A stretch of DNA of 47,817 bases, from assembly GCA_947450365.1 (NCBI GenBank), contig CANFVE010000020.1, forward strand, positions 1-47,817, written 5' to 3'. The DNA comes from Cytophagaceae bacterium (lineage in GTDB: Bacteria; Bacteroidota; Bacteroidia; Cytophagales; Spirosomataceae). The notes under the pieces were generated by a model, which worked only from the letters and a program-made list of their open reading frames with translations, made no database searches and had not been told where the DNA came from. Of this stretch, positions 41,117-47,817 are shown in pieces. The position numbers were made by a program, and so were the translations under genes. Numbering within the stretch: the stretch's first letter is position 1; the number at the start of each line of letters is the position of its first letter.

Positions 41117-42304
41117 ATGAAGCAATTTTATTTGCTCCTGCTATTTCCTGTATTGGCCACGTGTACCATGAAACAATCCCCAAAATCCTTTGGTGAAGAT
41201 GTCGAATTTCTCCAAAAACATTTGCCAGATGCCATCGTGCTAGGCGCCAAAGGCTCAGATGCGCAGATTATCGTGGCGCCAAGTTTACAGGGTCGCGTGA
41301 TGACAAGTACCGCCTCAGGAATGGACGGGTCGAGTTTCGGCTGGCTAAATTACGACCTAATCGCTTTAGGTAAACCTAGCCCGCACATGACGGCCTATGG
41401 CGGTGAAGAGCGTTTTTGGCTTGGACCCGAAGGAGGCCAATTTTCCATCTATTTCAAAAAAGACCAACCTTTTACCTTCGCGAATTGGCAAGTACCTAAG
41501 GAAATCGATACTGAAGCCTTTGACCTCGTTTCGTCGACACAGACGGAGGCCAAATTCAAAAAATCCATGCATTTCGAGAATTATTCGGGAGTGGCTTTGG
41601 ATGTAATGGTCCAACGAAACATCCAGGTCTTATCTCATTCCCAAATGAATAAGCTTCTAGGCGTGGAGGTCCCCGCCGAACTAAAAACGGTCGGTTTCGA
41701 AACGCAAAATACGATCACAAATACAGGCGTGAAGGCTTGGGATAAAACCCATGGCATGTTGTCCATTTGGATCTTAAGCATGTTAAATGCCTCCGAAAAA
41801 ACGATGGTAGTGGCACCCTATAAGGAAGGAGAGGGATTAGGGCCGGTCTATACGGATGATTATTTTGGCAAGGTTCCCGCAGATCGATTGCGGCACGAGA
41901 AGGGTTTGATATTCTTTAAAGCGGATGCCAAATTCCGAAGTAAAATTGGCATTTCACCCAAGCGCGCGATGCCTTTTATTTGTAGCTATGATGCCTCTGC
42001 GGGGGTCTTGACCATCGCGCAATTCGACATACCAGCCGGCAATCCTCCCTATGTAAATTCGAAATGGGAATTGCAAAAAGATCCTTTTTCGGGGGATTTG
42101 GTGAATTCGTATAATGATGGATTGAATGAAGGGAAACAATTGGGCAATTTTTATGAAATCGAAAGTTCTTCTCCCGCGGCGGCATTAGCGCCGGGACAAT
42201 CGCTCAGTCATGCGCATCGCACCTTTCATTTGAAGGGATCGGCAGATCAATTGAATGTCGTTGCCCAAAAAATTCTCGGTATATCAGTCGATCAAATCCA
42301 ATAA
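41117..42304 (+). CDS. lipoprotein of the DUF6786-like type
   Basis: A 395-residue secreted protein. The N-terminus MKQFYLLLLFPVLATCTMK has a lipobox-like L-A-T-C, suggesting a lipid-anchored protein (Thr at -1 is unusual). The body is beta-rich, with GGEERFWLGPEGGQFSIYF, a galactose-mutarotase-like pattern, so a carbohydrate-binding beta-sandwich fold is plausible. I recall such proteins as DUF6786 but am not certain of the number. Its last 21 bases overlap the end of convergent pxpA. The near-match TATTTTTC at 41091-41098 may be its promoter. Confidence 0.7.
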   Translation: MKQFYLLLLFPVLATCTMKQSPKSFGEDVEFLQKHLPDAIVLGAKGSDAQIIVAPSLQGRVMTSTASGMDGSSFGWLNYDLIALGKPSPHMTAYGGEERFWLGPEGGQFSIYFKKDQPFTFANWQVPKEIDTEAFDLVSSTQTEAKFKKSMHFENYSGVALDVMVQRNIQVLSHSQMNKLLGVEVPAELKTVGFETQNTITNTGVKAWDKTHGMLSIWILSMLNASEKTMVVAPYKEGEGLGPVYTDDYFGKVPADRLRHEKGLIFFKADAKFRSKIGISPKRAMPFICSYDASAGVLTIAQFDIPAGNPPYVNSKWELQKDPFSGDLVNSYNDGLNEGKQLGNFYEIESSSPAAALAPGQSLSHAHRTFHLKGSADQLNVVAQKILGISVDQIQ

Positions 42305-43003
42305 AATTCGAATCGCTTTGGCAAATTCCAAGGCATGCGGGCCATCTCCATGGAGACAAATCGTATCGATACGTAAGGGGATAATTTCTCCGCTGATGGC
42401 CTCAAATTCGCCTTTTTGCACCATGCGTTTTACCTGGTGTATTACCTCCTCTGTCTGATCTAAACACGCGTGGGCTTGGTTTCTCGGAACGAGAGATCCA
42501 TCCGCTTGATAGGCCCGATCCCCAAAAACCTCATGAGCTGTTTTTAATCCCAGGGCTTCCGCGGCGGCTAAGGAATAGGAACCACTGAGACCGAGCAGCA
42601 GCATATTTGGGTCTTCATCAAATACCGCTTGGGCGATGGCCTTTGCGATGGCGGGGTCTTTCGCGGAGGCATTATATAAGGCGCCATGGGGTTTTACATG
42701 ATGGATTTTTTCTCCTTGTACGGAGGCATGTTTGTCGAGGGCTTGAATTTGCACGCGGACGATTTTGTAAATTTCCTCAGGACTCATTTCCATCAGGGTT
42801 CTTCCAAAATTCACCCGATCTGGAAAGGAGGGATGTGCTCCGATGCGAACACCGAAATCCTTGCATAATTTCACGGTCGTTTCCATGGTGTGTTCGTCGC
42901 CGGCGTGGAAACCACAGGCGATGTTGGCCGATGAAATAAAGGGCATTAAGGCCGCGTCGTTGGGCATGCCTTCGCCCATGTCGCAATTGAGGTCAATTCG
43001 CAT
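42284..43003 (-). CDS. pxpA: 5-oxoprolinase subunit A (LamB/YcsF family)
   Basis: A 239-residue protein. The family marker is at the N-terminus: IDLNCDMGEGMPND, then ANIACGFHAGDEHTM, IGAHPSFPDR and HVKPHGALYN. PxpA with PxpB and PxpC cleaves 5-oxoproline (pyroglutamate) to glutamate with ATP. It is the last gene in the order pxpB-pxpC-pxpA, overlapping pxpC by 11 bases. The 3' end overlaps the convergent lipoprotein gene by 21 bases, so the two mRNAs are complementary there. Confidence 0.94.
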   Translation of the reverse strand: MRIDLNCDMGEGMPNDAALMPFISSANIACGFHAGDEHTMETTVKLCKDFGVRIGAHPSFPDRVNFGRTLMEMSPEEIYKIVRVQIQALDKHASVQGEKIHHVKPHGALYNASAKDPAIAKAIAQAVFDEDPNMLLLGLSGSYSLAAAEALGLKTAHEVFGDRAYQADGSLVPRNQAHACLDQTEEVIHQVKRMVQKGEFEAISGEIIPLRIDTICLHGDGPHALEFAKAIRILLDLID

Positions 43004-43817
43004 AGCTTCTTAATTTAAGCAAACTGGCGGATCGGATTTGTTGTAAATGATTTTGCTGGGCTTTCCATAAATTTTCCGCCGTGTCTTGGTCGCAAAGATT
43101 AAATTGAATGGGTTCTCCGGGTCTTTTTTGGGCCAATTTAGGCAAATCAGCTGAGATCACATGGGCGATCATGGGGTAGCCGCCGGTCAATTGGTGGTCG
43201 GCCATTAAAATGATCAATTTTCCCCAATGCGTAAGCTGTACAGTCCCAAAACTCGCCGCGGTGGACAATATATCTTCGTTCGTTCGGGTCTCAAGTGCTG
43301 GGTGGTCGAGTCGAAAACCCATGCGATTCGCTTCATGGGAAAGGAGATGAATTTGGCTAAAAAATTGTTGCTGTGCCCGCGAAGTCAATCGTTCCCAATC
43401 CCGACCGGGCACTACATGGATGAGGGGGCAGGGTGATTTTTCCCAGGCGATGTTTGCCGACCACGGTAAGATGCGTGCTTCTTGGATTGAAAAAGGACTT
43501 TCGGCCGTTGCCAAATAGGCGCGCGCACCTTTCACCGGTGCCTGAAAGCTTAAGATGGAGCCTTTGGGGGCCCAAATAGGTCGGTGAAGGGGGATGGACA
43601 GATCATTTAGTCGGGCTGTGAAATCCGCCCCACTTAGGCAAAAAAGGCGATCTGATTCCCATTCGATTTTCGCGGCCGGGAAGTGCATTTCCAAACAAGT
43701 TTGGTCCAAAGGACTTCCAAGTACTGCATTGGCCAGTGAACATGAAAAGCTATCCATGGGTTTTTCCGTGTGGGAATCGAGCAAGCCCGCTTGGAGGATT
43801 TGGTAGGGGATGATCAT
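42993..43817 (-). CDS. pxpC: 5-oxoprolinase subunit C (biotin-dependent carboxyltransferase-like), shortened N-terminus
   Basis: A 274-residue protein, shorter than the usual 300 or more. The start at 43817 overlaps the pxpB stop by 4 bases (ATGA); a longer frame back to 43913 lies inside pxpB and reads as non-protein. The core is recognisable: LFCLSGADFTARLND, HRPIWAPKGSILSF, GARAYLATAES, HEANRMGFRLDHPAL, GTVQLTHWGKLIILMADHQLTGGYPMIAHV. The segment after the opening strand reads LLDSHTEKPMDSFSCSLAN, where the family normally has a TTVQDLGR-plus-glycine-rich stretch before the MD; about a dozen residues including QDLGR are gone. The frame is intact, so it is not a pseudogene by sequence, but activity could be altered. 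Confidence 0.85.
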   Translation of the reverse strand: MIIPYQILQAGLLDSHTEKPMDSFSCSLANAVLGSPLDQTCLEMHFPAAKIEWESDRLFCLSGADFTARLNDLSIPLHRPIWAPKGSILSFQAPVKGARAYLATAESPFSIQEARILPWSANIAWEKSPCPLIHVVPGRDWERLTSRAQQQFFSQIHLLSHEANRMGFRLDHPALETRTNEDILSTAASFGTVQLTHWGKLIILMADHQLTGGYPMIAHVISADLPKLAQKRPGEPIQFNLCDQDTAENLWKAQQNHLQQIRSASLLKLRSYAN

Positions 43818-44485
43818 GATTCGGCGGCGTAAAATTGGACCGAATCTCCGGCGCGAAGGACAGGGATTCCGTGATGTATGAATGGAAAATCGGTGTGGCC
43901 GATGAGCTGCCAACCGCCCGGCGAATCTCCCGGGTAAACCCCCGTTTGATTCCCGGCGATGCCCACATGTCCGGCTTTAACGGCTTGCGGACTGGGCTTT
44001 CTGGGCAAGTGGATCCGAGAATCCACCTCCCCCAAATAGCCAAAACCTGGTAAAAACCCGAGCATAAATACGCGATAAAGGGGTTTGGTATGTAGGAAAA
44101 TAAACTCAGCAAGTGAAAGCCCAGTTTGCGTAAGTGCCCAGGCTAAATCCGGCGCGACATCGAAATCGTAGCGAACGGGAATGCGGTGTATTTTCCCATC
44201 GGCCGGGGATGTGCTCTGCGGTTTGACGACTACCTGCTGCACATGCTGGATGACATCGGATAGGCAGCAATTGGACAAAACCAAAGCCTTTAAGTCCACA
44301 TGAAAGCTAAGTGTTCGATAGGCGGGAACGAGGGATCGAATGAAGGGAATGGGGTGTTGGCTAAAATAGGCTTGAAAAAAATGCACCTGCTCATTAGCTT
44401 CCAGGAGCGATGCCTGTTGAAATTCGATCGAAAAAGCCGCGTCTCCTAAGGGAAATATGCGATATGGGAAGGCTGGCTCTGTCAT
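43814..44485 (-). CDS. pxpB: 5-oxoprolinase subunit B (KipI/PxpB family)
   Basis: A 223-residue protein of normal length. It starts PYRIFPLGDAAFSIEF, matching the allophanate-hydrolase-subunit-1 fold. The conserved block is FLHTKPLYRVFMLGFLPGFGYL, followed by RKPSPQAVKAGHVGIAGNQTGVYPGDSPGGWQLIG. It works with PxpC and PxpA on 5-oxoproline. It opens the three-gene unit, and a GGTTTAAATT word lies upstream. Pyroglutamate may come partly from Gln-N-terminal secreted proteins cyclised by the M28-type enzyme at 23520 (speculative). Confidence 0.93.
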   Translation of the reverse strand: MTEPAFPYRIFPLGDAAFSIEFQQASLLEANEQVHFFQAYFSQHPIPFIRSLVPAYRTLSFHVDLKALVLSNCCLSDVIQHVQQVVVKPQSTSPADGKIHRIPVRYDFDVAPDLAWALTQTGLSLAEFIFLHTKPLYRVFMLGFLPGFGYLGEVDSRIHLPRKPSPQAVKAGHVGIAGNQTGVYPGDSPGGWQLIGHTDFPFIHHGIPVLRAGDSVQFYAAES

Positions 44486-44545
44486 GGGAAAAGGGACTCG
44501 ATTTTTTCGTGGTTTAAATTAGGCTTATTTGTTCAAAAATTAATT

Positions 44546-44553
44546 TAAATTCG
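44546..44553 (+). promoter_or_regulatory. near-consensus promoter box abutting the FGE start
   Basis: TAAATTCG, one base from TAnnTTTG, then TAAA and the ATG at 44558: the same box-plus-4 spacing as in tgt and recJ. Confidence 0.4.
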
Positions 44554-44557
44554 TAAA

Positions 44558-45643
44558 ATGTATTGGACACGAATATTTTTCTTGCTTTGTTTTCCGCTTG
44601 CGTTGATCGCGCAAAGCAAAAAAATCACCGTTTGTCATGTCCCGGTTCCTAGTAAAAGGGGAATTATATTGGCTAAAAATACGCCATCTGTATCTTCTCC
44701 CAAAACCAATATCGCCGGCATGGTCCGAATTCCTGGGGGATTTTTTGGGATGGGATCGCATAGCAAAGAAGGTCGGGCGGATGAATATCCTGTGCATCAG
44801 GTTCAGGTCAAGGGTTTTTGGATGGATGAAACGGAGGTGACGAATGCACAATTTGCGGCATTTGTCAAGGCCACGGGCTATGTGACGACGGCTGAAAAGG
44901 CGATCGACTGGGAAGAGATGAAAAAACAGGTGCCCCTTGGAACGCCGAAACCGGCGGATTCACTTTTGGCGGCCAGTTCGCTGGTTTTTGTCCCGACGAC
45001 CGGCCCTGTAAATCTAAATGACTATAGTCAATGGTGGCAATTCAAAGCCGGAGCTGATTGGCGGCATCCTTCAGGTCCGCAATCGAGTATTGAAGGAAAA
45101 GAAAATCATCCGGTCGTGCAGGTTTCTTGGGACGATGCGCAGGCCTATGCGCGCTGGGCGGGGAAGCGTTTGCCGACGGAGGCGGAATGGGAATGGGCCT
45201 CTCGCGGTGCTTTGAAAAATATGGAATTTCCTTGGGGGGCGGAGTCGGTGGATCAAGGTCCCATGAAGGCAAATACCTGGCAAGGCGATTTTCCGTATCG
45301 GGATGATGCCAAAGATGGCTTTCGCTTTACGACCGCACCGGCCAAAACCTATGAAGCCAATGGGTATGGGTTATATGATATGGCGGGGAATGTGTGGGAA
45401 TGGTGTTCGGATAATTATCGGCATGATTACTATCGGCAGTTGAAAGGTCGCTTAAGTATTTCTCCCAAAGGTCCCAAAGACAGTTATGATCCCGACGAAC
45501 CGGGCATCCCGAAAAAGGTGATGCGCGGAGGATCTTTTTTGTGCAATGATGCGTATTGCGCGAGTTATCGGGTCGCGGCGCGAATGAAATCCAGTCCGGA
45601 TTCGGGATTACAGCACACGGGTTTTCGCTGTGTGAAAGATTAA
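44558..45643 (+). CDS. formylglycine-generating enzyme family protein (SUMF1-like) with both active-site cysteines
   Basis: A 361-residue secreted protein with signal peptide MYWTRIFFLLCFPLALIAQ. The FGE-sulfatase domain begins MVRIPGGFFGMGSHSKEGRADEYP and has WMDETEVTNAQFAAFVKATGY, HPVVQVSWDDAQAYARWAGKRLPTEAEWEWASRG, GLYDMAGNVWEWCSD and the final RGGSFLCNDAYCASYRVAAR. The two copper-binding cysteines of true formylglycine-generating enzymes are present (C329 and C334). Most bacterial SUMF1-domain proteins (for example gliding lipoproteins) lack them, so a sulfatase-activating role is likely, although no sulfatase is in this window. The end shares TTAA with the convergent GH97 gene. Confidence 0.9.
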   Translation: MYWTRIFFLLCFPLALIAQSKKITVCHVPVPSKRGIILAKNTPSVSSPKTNIAGMVRIPGGFFGMGSHSKEGRADEYPVHQVQVKGFWMDETEVTNAQFAAFVKATGYVTTAEKAIDWEEMKKQVPLGTPKPADSLLAASSLVFVPTTGPVNLNDYSQWWQFKAGADWRHPSGPQSSIEGKENHPVVQVSWDDAQAYARWAGKRLPTEAEWEWASRGALKNMEFPWGAESVDQGPMKANTWQGDFPYRDDAKDGFRFTTAPAKTYEANGYGLYDMAGNVWEWCSDNYRHDYYRQLKGRLSISPKGPKDSYDPDEPGIPKKVMRGGSFLCNDAYCASYRVAARMKSSPDSGLQHTGFRCVKD

Positions 45644-47712
45644 TTGATTTTTTTCAGGCTGACGGCGCAACCTCCTCCCCGTTGGAGCCGATAGGTCATG
45701 TTTGATACGCGTGTCACCAAGCGTTTTTCGATCATGTAGGCCTCTGGATTTTTTTCAAAATCTGCATTATCTGCATCTCGGTACACGATGGCTTCGTAGG
45801 TTTTGTCGGGGTCTAAGAAATCGAGCCCGAAGGAGATGTTTCGTGCATTTTCGTTGGTGATGGAACCAATGAACCAGGCGTCTTTCCCTTTGGCTTTTCG
45901 GGCGATGGTGATGTATTCGCCGGGTTCGGCGGAGATGATTTTGGTGTCGTCCCAATTGACCGGAACGTCCTTAATAAACTGAAAAGCATCCAAATGTTGC
46001 TCGTAATTTTCGGGCAGATCCGCGGCCATTTGCAAAGGGCTGTAAATGGTCACGTAGAGGGCCAATTGTTTCGCCAGGGTTGAGCGGACTTTTTGGGTTC
46101 GCGTCGTATCAAACTGATTTAGGGACATGTGAAAAAGGCCAGGCGTATAGTCCATAGGTCCACCGATGAGCCGGGTGAAGGGCAAAATGGTCGTGTGATT
46201 CGGGACGATTCCGAGGGTGGGGGCGTTGTTGAATTCAGAACCGCGGGCGGCTTCGGAGGCGAGCCAGTTGGGATAGGTCCGCTGCAAGCCCGTCGGGTGG
46301 GAGGATTCGTGAGAATCGACCATGAGTTTGTATTCGGAAGCTTTTTCGGCGACGCGCTGGTAGTGTTGGATCATCCATTGGGAATCATGGTGTTCGCCAC
46401 GGGGGATAATACGGCCTACGTAACCTGTTTTGACGGTATTGATCCCTTTGGCAATCATATATGTATATGCGGCATCCATGCGGCGTTCGTAATTGGTGAC
46501 GGAACCGGAGGTTTCGTGGTGCATGATGAGGCGGAGGCCTTTGGATTGAGCGTATTTGGAGAGGGAATCGATGTCGTAGTCGGGATAAGGACTGGTGAAA
46601 TCGAAGACATTTTCTTTCCAATTGCCGAACCAGTCTTCCCAGCCTTGGTTCCATCCTTCGACGAGGACCCCGTCGAAGCCATGTTGGGCCGCAAAATCAA
46701 TGTAGCGTTTTACGTTCGTGGTGTTTGCTCCGTGTTTTCCACCGGCCAGGGGCCAATTGGCCTTCCCGACATGCATTTCCCACCACATACCTACAAATTT
46801 TTGACCTTTAATCCAGGTAGAATCTTTGATTTTAGAGGGCTCGTTGAGGTTCAAAATCAGTTTGGAGGCGAGGATTTGCTCGGCTTTGTCGGCAATGATC
46901 AGGGTTCGCCAAGGCGTGGAAAAAGGGCTTTGTAAATAGGCTTTGTTGCCCACGGCGTCGGGGGTCAACTGGCTCGTGAGTGTATTTCCATTCACTTGCA
47001 AATGCATGACGGGGTAATTTAGCAAAGCTGCTTCGTGGACATTGATGTACAAACCTTCGGAAGATTTGAGCATGAGGGGGCTTTGGACGAAATTTTTCCC
47101 GATGGGGGAGGTAAGGGCGATGTCTTTTTCTTTGGCGGCGGCGGCGCTGGCGTCGATTTCGCTGAGTTTAGATTTGTTGTAGGTGTATTCGTTGGTATCA
47201 TAATCCCCCGGAATCCAAAAGGCGGTGTGGTCACCGGTCATTTTGAAGGAGGAAAATTCGTTGTCGACGATGAAGTGATTTAGGTTATCCTGTTTCGGAA
47301 ATGTATATCGAAAACCGATGCCGTCGTCGTAGATACGGAATTGGATTTGCAAGTTGATACCTGAATTTCCGGCGTCCTTAAGCTCTATCCTGAGGGCGGA
47401 GTATTGATTTCGGATGTCTTTTACTTCTCCGAGGAGGGGTGACCAGGTTTCGTCAAACGTGGAGGAATCGATGCGAATGACGGTGAATTTCCGGAGCTCG
47501 GCCAGTGGTTTTTTTAAGGTAAAACCGAGGGTCGAGGGGGCGATGGCCTCTTTGGATTTATGGAAAACTTGGTATTGGATCTGTTTTTCTGGGCTTTGGA
47601 TGAGCTTGACTTCGATGAGCTTGTTTGGCGAGCTGAGGCTGGCAATTGTTTGGGCTTCAAGGGAGGCGGAAGCAAAACAAGCGATCAATAAACAGATAAT
47701 TTGTTTTTTCAT
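45640..47712 (-). CDS. glycoside hydrolase family 97, SusB-like inverting alpha-glucosidase
   Basis: A 690-residue secreted enzyme with signal peptide MKKQIICLLIACFASASLEAQ. It has the GH97 N-terminal beta-supersandwich, then a TIM barrel with EGWNQGWEDWFGNW and TVKTGYVGRIIPRGEHHDSQW. Residues matching the inverting SusB set are E440 (in RGEHH), E469 (in DSHESSHP) and E493 (in ARGSEFN); their spacing equals that of SusB E439/E508/E532 only for the last pair. The retaining-subgroup aspartate is absent (VKTGYVG at that place). It probably acts on alpha-linked gluco-oligosaccharides. Start 47712 is chosen because the in-frame TTG at 47718 lies inside the promoter box. Convergent with the FGE gene. 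Confidence 0.93.
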   Translation of the reverse strand: MKKQIICLLIACFASASLEAQTIASLSSPNKLIEVKLIQSPEKQIQYQVFHKSKEAIAPSTLGFTLKKPLAELRKFTVIRIDSSTFDETWSPLLGEVKDIRNQYSALRIELKDAGNSGINLQIQFRIYDDGIGFRYTFPKQDNLNHFIVDNEFSSFKMTGDHTAFWIPGDYDTNEYTYNKSKLSEIDASAAAAKEKDIALTSPIGKNFVQSPLMLKSSEGLYINVHEAALLNYPVMHLQVNGNTLTSQLTPDAVGNKAYLQSPFSTPWRTLIIADKAEQILASKLILNLNEPSKIKDSTWIKGQKFVGMWWEMHVGKANWPLAGGKHGANTTNVKRYIDFAAQHGFDGVLVEGWNQGWEDWFGNWKENVFDFTSPYPDYDIDSLSKYAQSKGLRLIMHHETSGSVTNYERRMDAAYTYMIAKGINTVKTGYVGRIIPRGEHHDSQWMIQHYQRVAEKASEYKLMVDSHESSHPTGLQRTYPNWLASEAARGSEFNNAPTLGIVPNHTTILPFTRLIGGPMDYTPGLFHMSLNQFDTTRTQKVRSTLAKQLALYVTIYSPLQMAADLPENYEQHLDAFQFIKDVPVNWDDTKIISAEPGEYITIARKAKGKDAWFIGSITNENARNISFGLDFLDPDKTYEAIVYRDADNADFEKNPEAYMIEKRLVTRVSNMTYRLQRGGGCAVSLKKIN

Positions 47713-47715
47713 GCA

Positions 47716-47723
47716 CAAAAATA
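47716..47723 (-). promoter_or_regulatory. TAnnTTTG box abutting the GH97 start codon
   Basis: TATTTTTG on the minus strand, then TGC, then ATG at 47712. With a 3-base gap this is the tightest of the six perfect cases and excludes the TTG start inside the box. Confidence 0.6.
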
Positions 47724-47758
47724 GTTATTTTCGAATAATAAATAGGTTTAAAATTCAA

Positions 47759-47766
47759 TACCTTCG
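47759..47766 (+). promoter_or_regulatory. near-consensus box abutting the partial gene at the right edge
   Basis: TACCTTCG, one base from consensus, then TGCC and the ATG at 47771. Confidence 0.4.
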
Positions 47767-47770
47767 TGCC

Positions 47771-47817
47771 ATGCTAGATTCTATGATTGCTTATTTTGAT
47801 ACGATTCCGAGTTCCCA
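47771..47817 (+). CDS. start of a gene cut by the window edge (possibly sterol desaturase/fatty acid hydroxylase family)
   Basis: Only 15 full codons are visible, reading MLDSMIAYFDTIPSS. This resembles the opening of Bacteroidota sterol-desaturase-family membrane proteins, which often begin with a similar YFxTIPSS segment, but that is recall from a very short stretch. Start support: a near-consensus promoter box lies 4 bases upstream, and the gene is divergent from GH97. Confidence 0.4.
   Translation, partial: MLDSMIAYFDTIPSS

Noticed and set aside
43818-43913. N-terminal extension of pxpC
   Set aside because: It lies inside pxpB, reads as Arg/His/Pro-rich noise, and the ATGA overlap at 43814-43817 gives a better start.
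46129-46935. Plus-strand frame of 268 codons antisense to GH97
   Set aside because: It is a shadow frame caused by G-rich wobble positions of the GH97 gene; no start signal and an unnatural composition.

Overview
The window looks like a chromosomal segment of a Bacteroidota bacterium. A freshwater Cytophagales/Spirosomaceae type (Aquirufa-like) is my best guess, but the genus is inference. The evidence is: Bacteroidota-type promoters (TAnnTTTG, sometimes with TTG about 20 bases upstream), almost no Shine-Dalgarno sequences, SusB-like GH97 and GH95 glycosidases, a Bacteroidota-style tRNA-guanine transglycosylase without zinc cysteines, a Wzi-like outer-membrane protein and many secreted proteins. 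There is no phage, insertion sequence, CRISPR array or plasmid gene. Coding density is very high. The only gene-poor stretch over 300 bases is 11450-11943, which is filled with palindromic repeats.

Layout. 115-6355 (+) is a four-gene run: a secreted GH3/serine-hydrolase fusion, a TIGR01777 epimerase, a LOG-family phosphoribohydrolase and a PD40/OmpA envelope protein. 6399-9421 (-) holds an orphan secreted protein, a glycosyltransferase and a serine hydrolase. 9539-9741 (-) is a tRNA-Gly/tRNA-Leu unit, next to an Lrp/AsnC regulator (+) and tgt (-). 11501-11940 is the repeat array. 11944-16707 (-) is a two-gene sugar-oxidation operon: a Gfo/Idh/MocA oxidoreductase and a 1214-residue ThuA/dehydrogenase/cupredoxin fusion. 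16783-19134 (-) is DUF983, an LptF/LptG permease and an EamA transporter. 19247-21104 (+) is a four-helix membrane protein, a GmhB-like phosphatase and an aldo/keto reductase. rnr follows (-), then 23520-27669 (+) with an M28 peptidase, gcvT, comB and thrC. 27666-31621 (-) is a glycan operon: two nucleotide-sugar epimerases, an FkbM methyltransferase, a GT2 glycosyltransferase and DoxX. 31662-36790 (-) holds recJ, a trans-sulfuration enzyme, lptB and a Wzi-like barrel. After tRNA-Phe, 37176-40504 (+) is a Tat-exported TIM-barrel protein plus a GH95 fucosidase, preceded by a 12-base operator-like palindrome. The last part has a haem-binding protein (-), a lipoprotein (+), the pxpB-pxpC-pxpA 5-oxoprolinase genes (-), a formylglycine-generating enzyme (+), a GH97 alpha-glucosidase (-) and the first 15 codons of another gene (+).

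Three themes stand out. (1) Carbohydrate work: GH3, GH95, GH97, a sulfatase-maturing FGE-type enzyme and oxidoreductase/ThuA/TIM-barrel proteins of the kind linked to 3-keto-sugar chemistry. (2) Envelope building: LptB, LptF/G, Wzi, OmpA and a surface-glycan operon. (3) A recurrent promoter architecture: in at least six genes (tgt, M28 peptidase, thrC, recJ, lptB, GH97) a perfect TAnnTTTG box lies only 3-6 bases before the ATG. Transcription would then begin at or next to the start codon, giving leaderless mRNAs. In three of these genes the longer reading frame begins inside the box, so this pattern also decides the start.

Enzymes with altered conserved residues are listed under findings: TGT without zinc ligands, an epimerase with Tyr to Phe, a PxpC lacking the QDLGR segment and a GmhB-like enzyme with a broken zinc loop. 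All functional calls come from reading motifs by eye; no database search was run.
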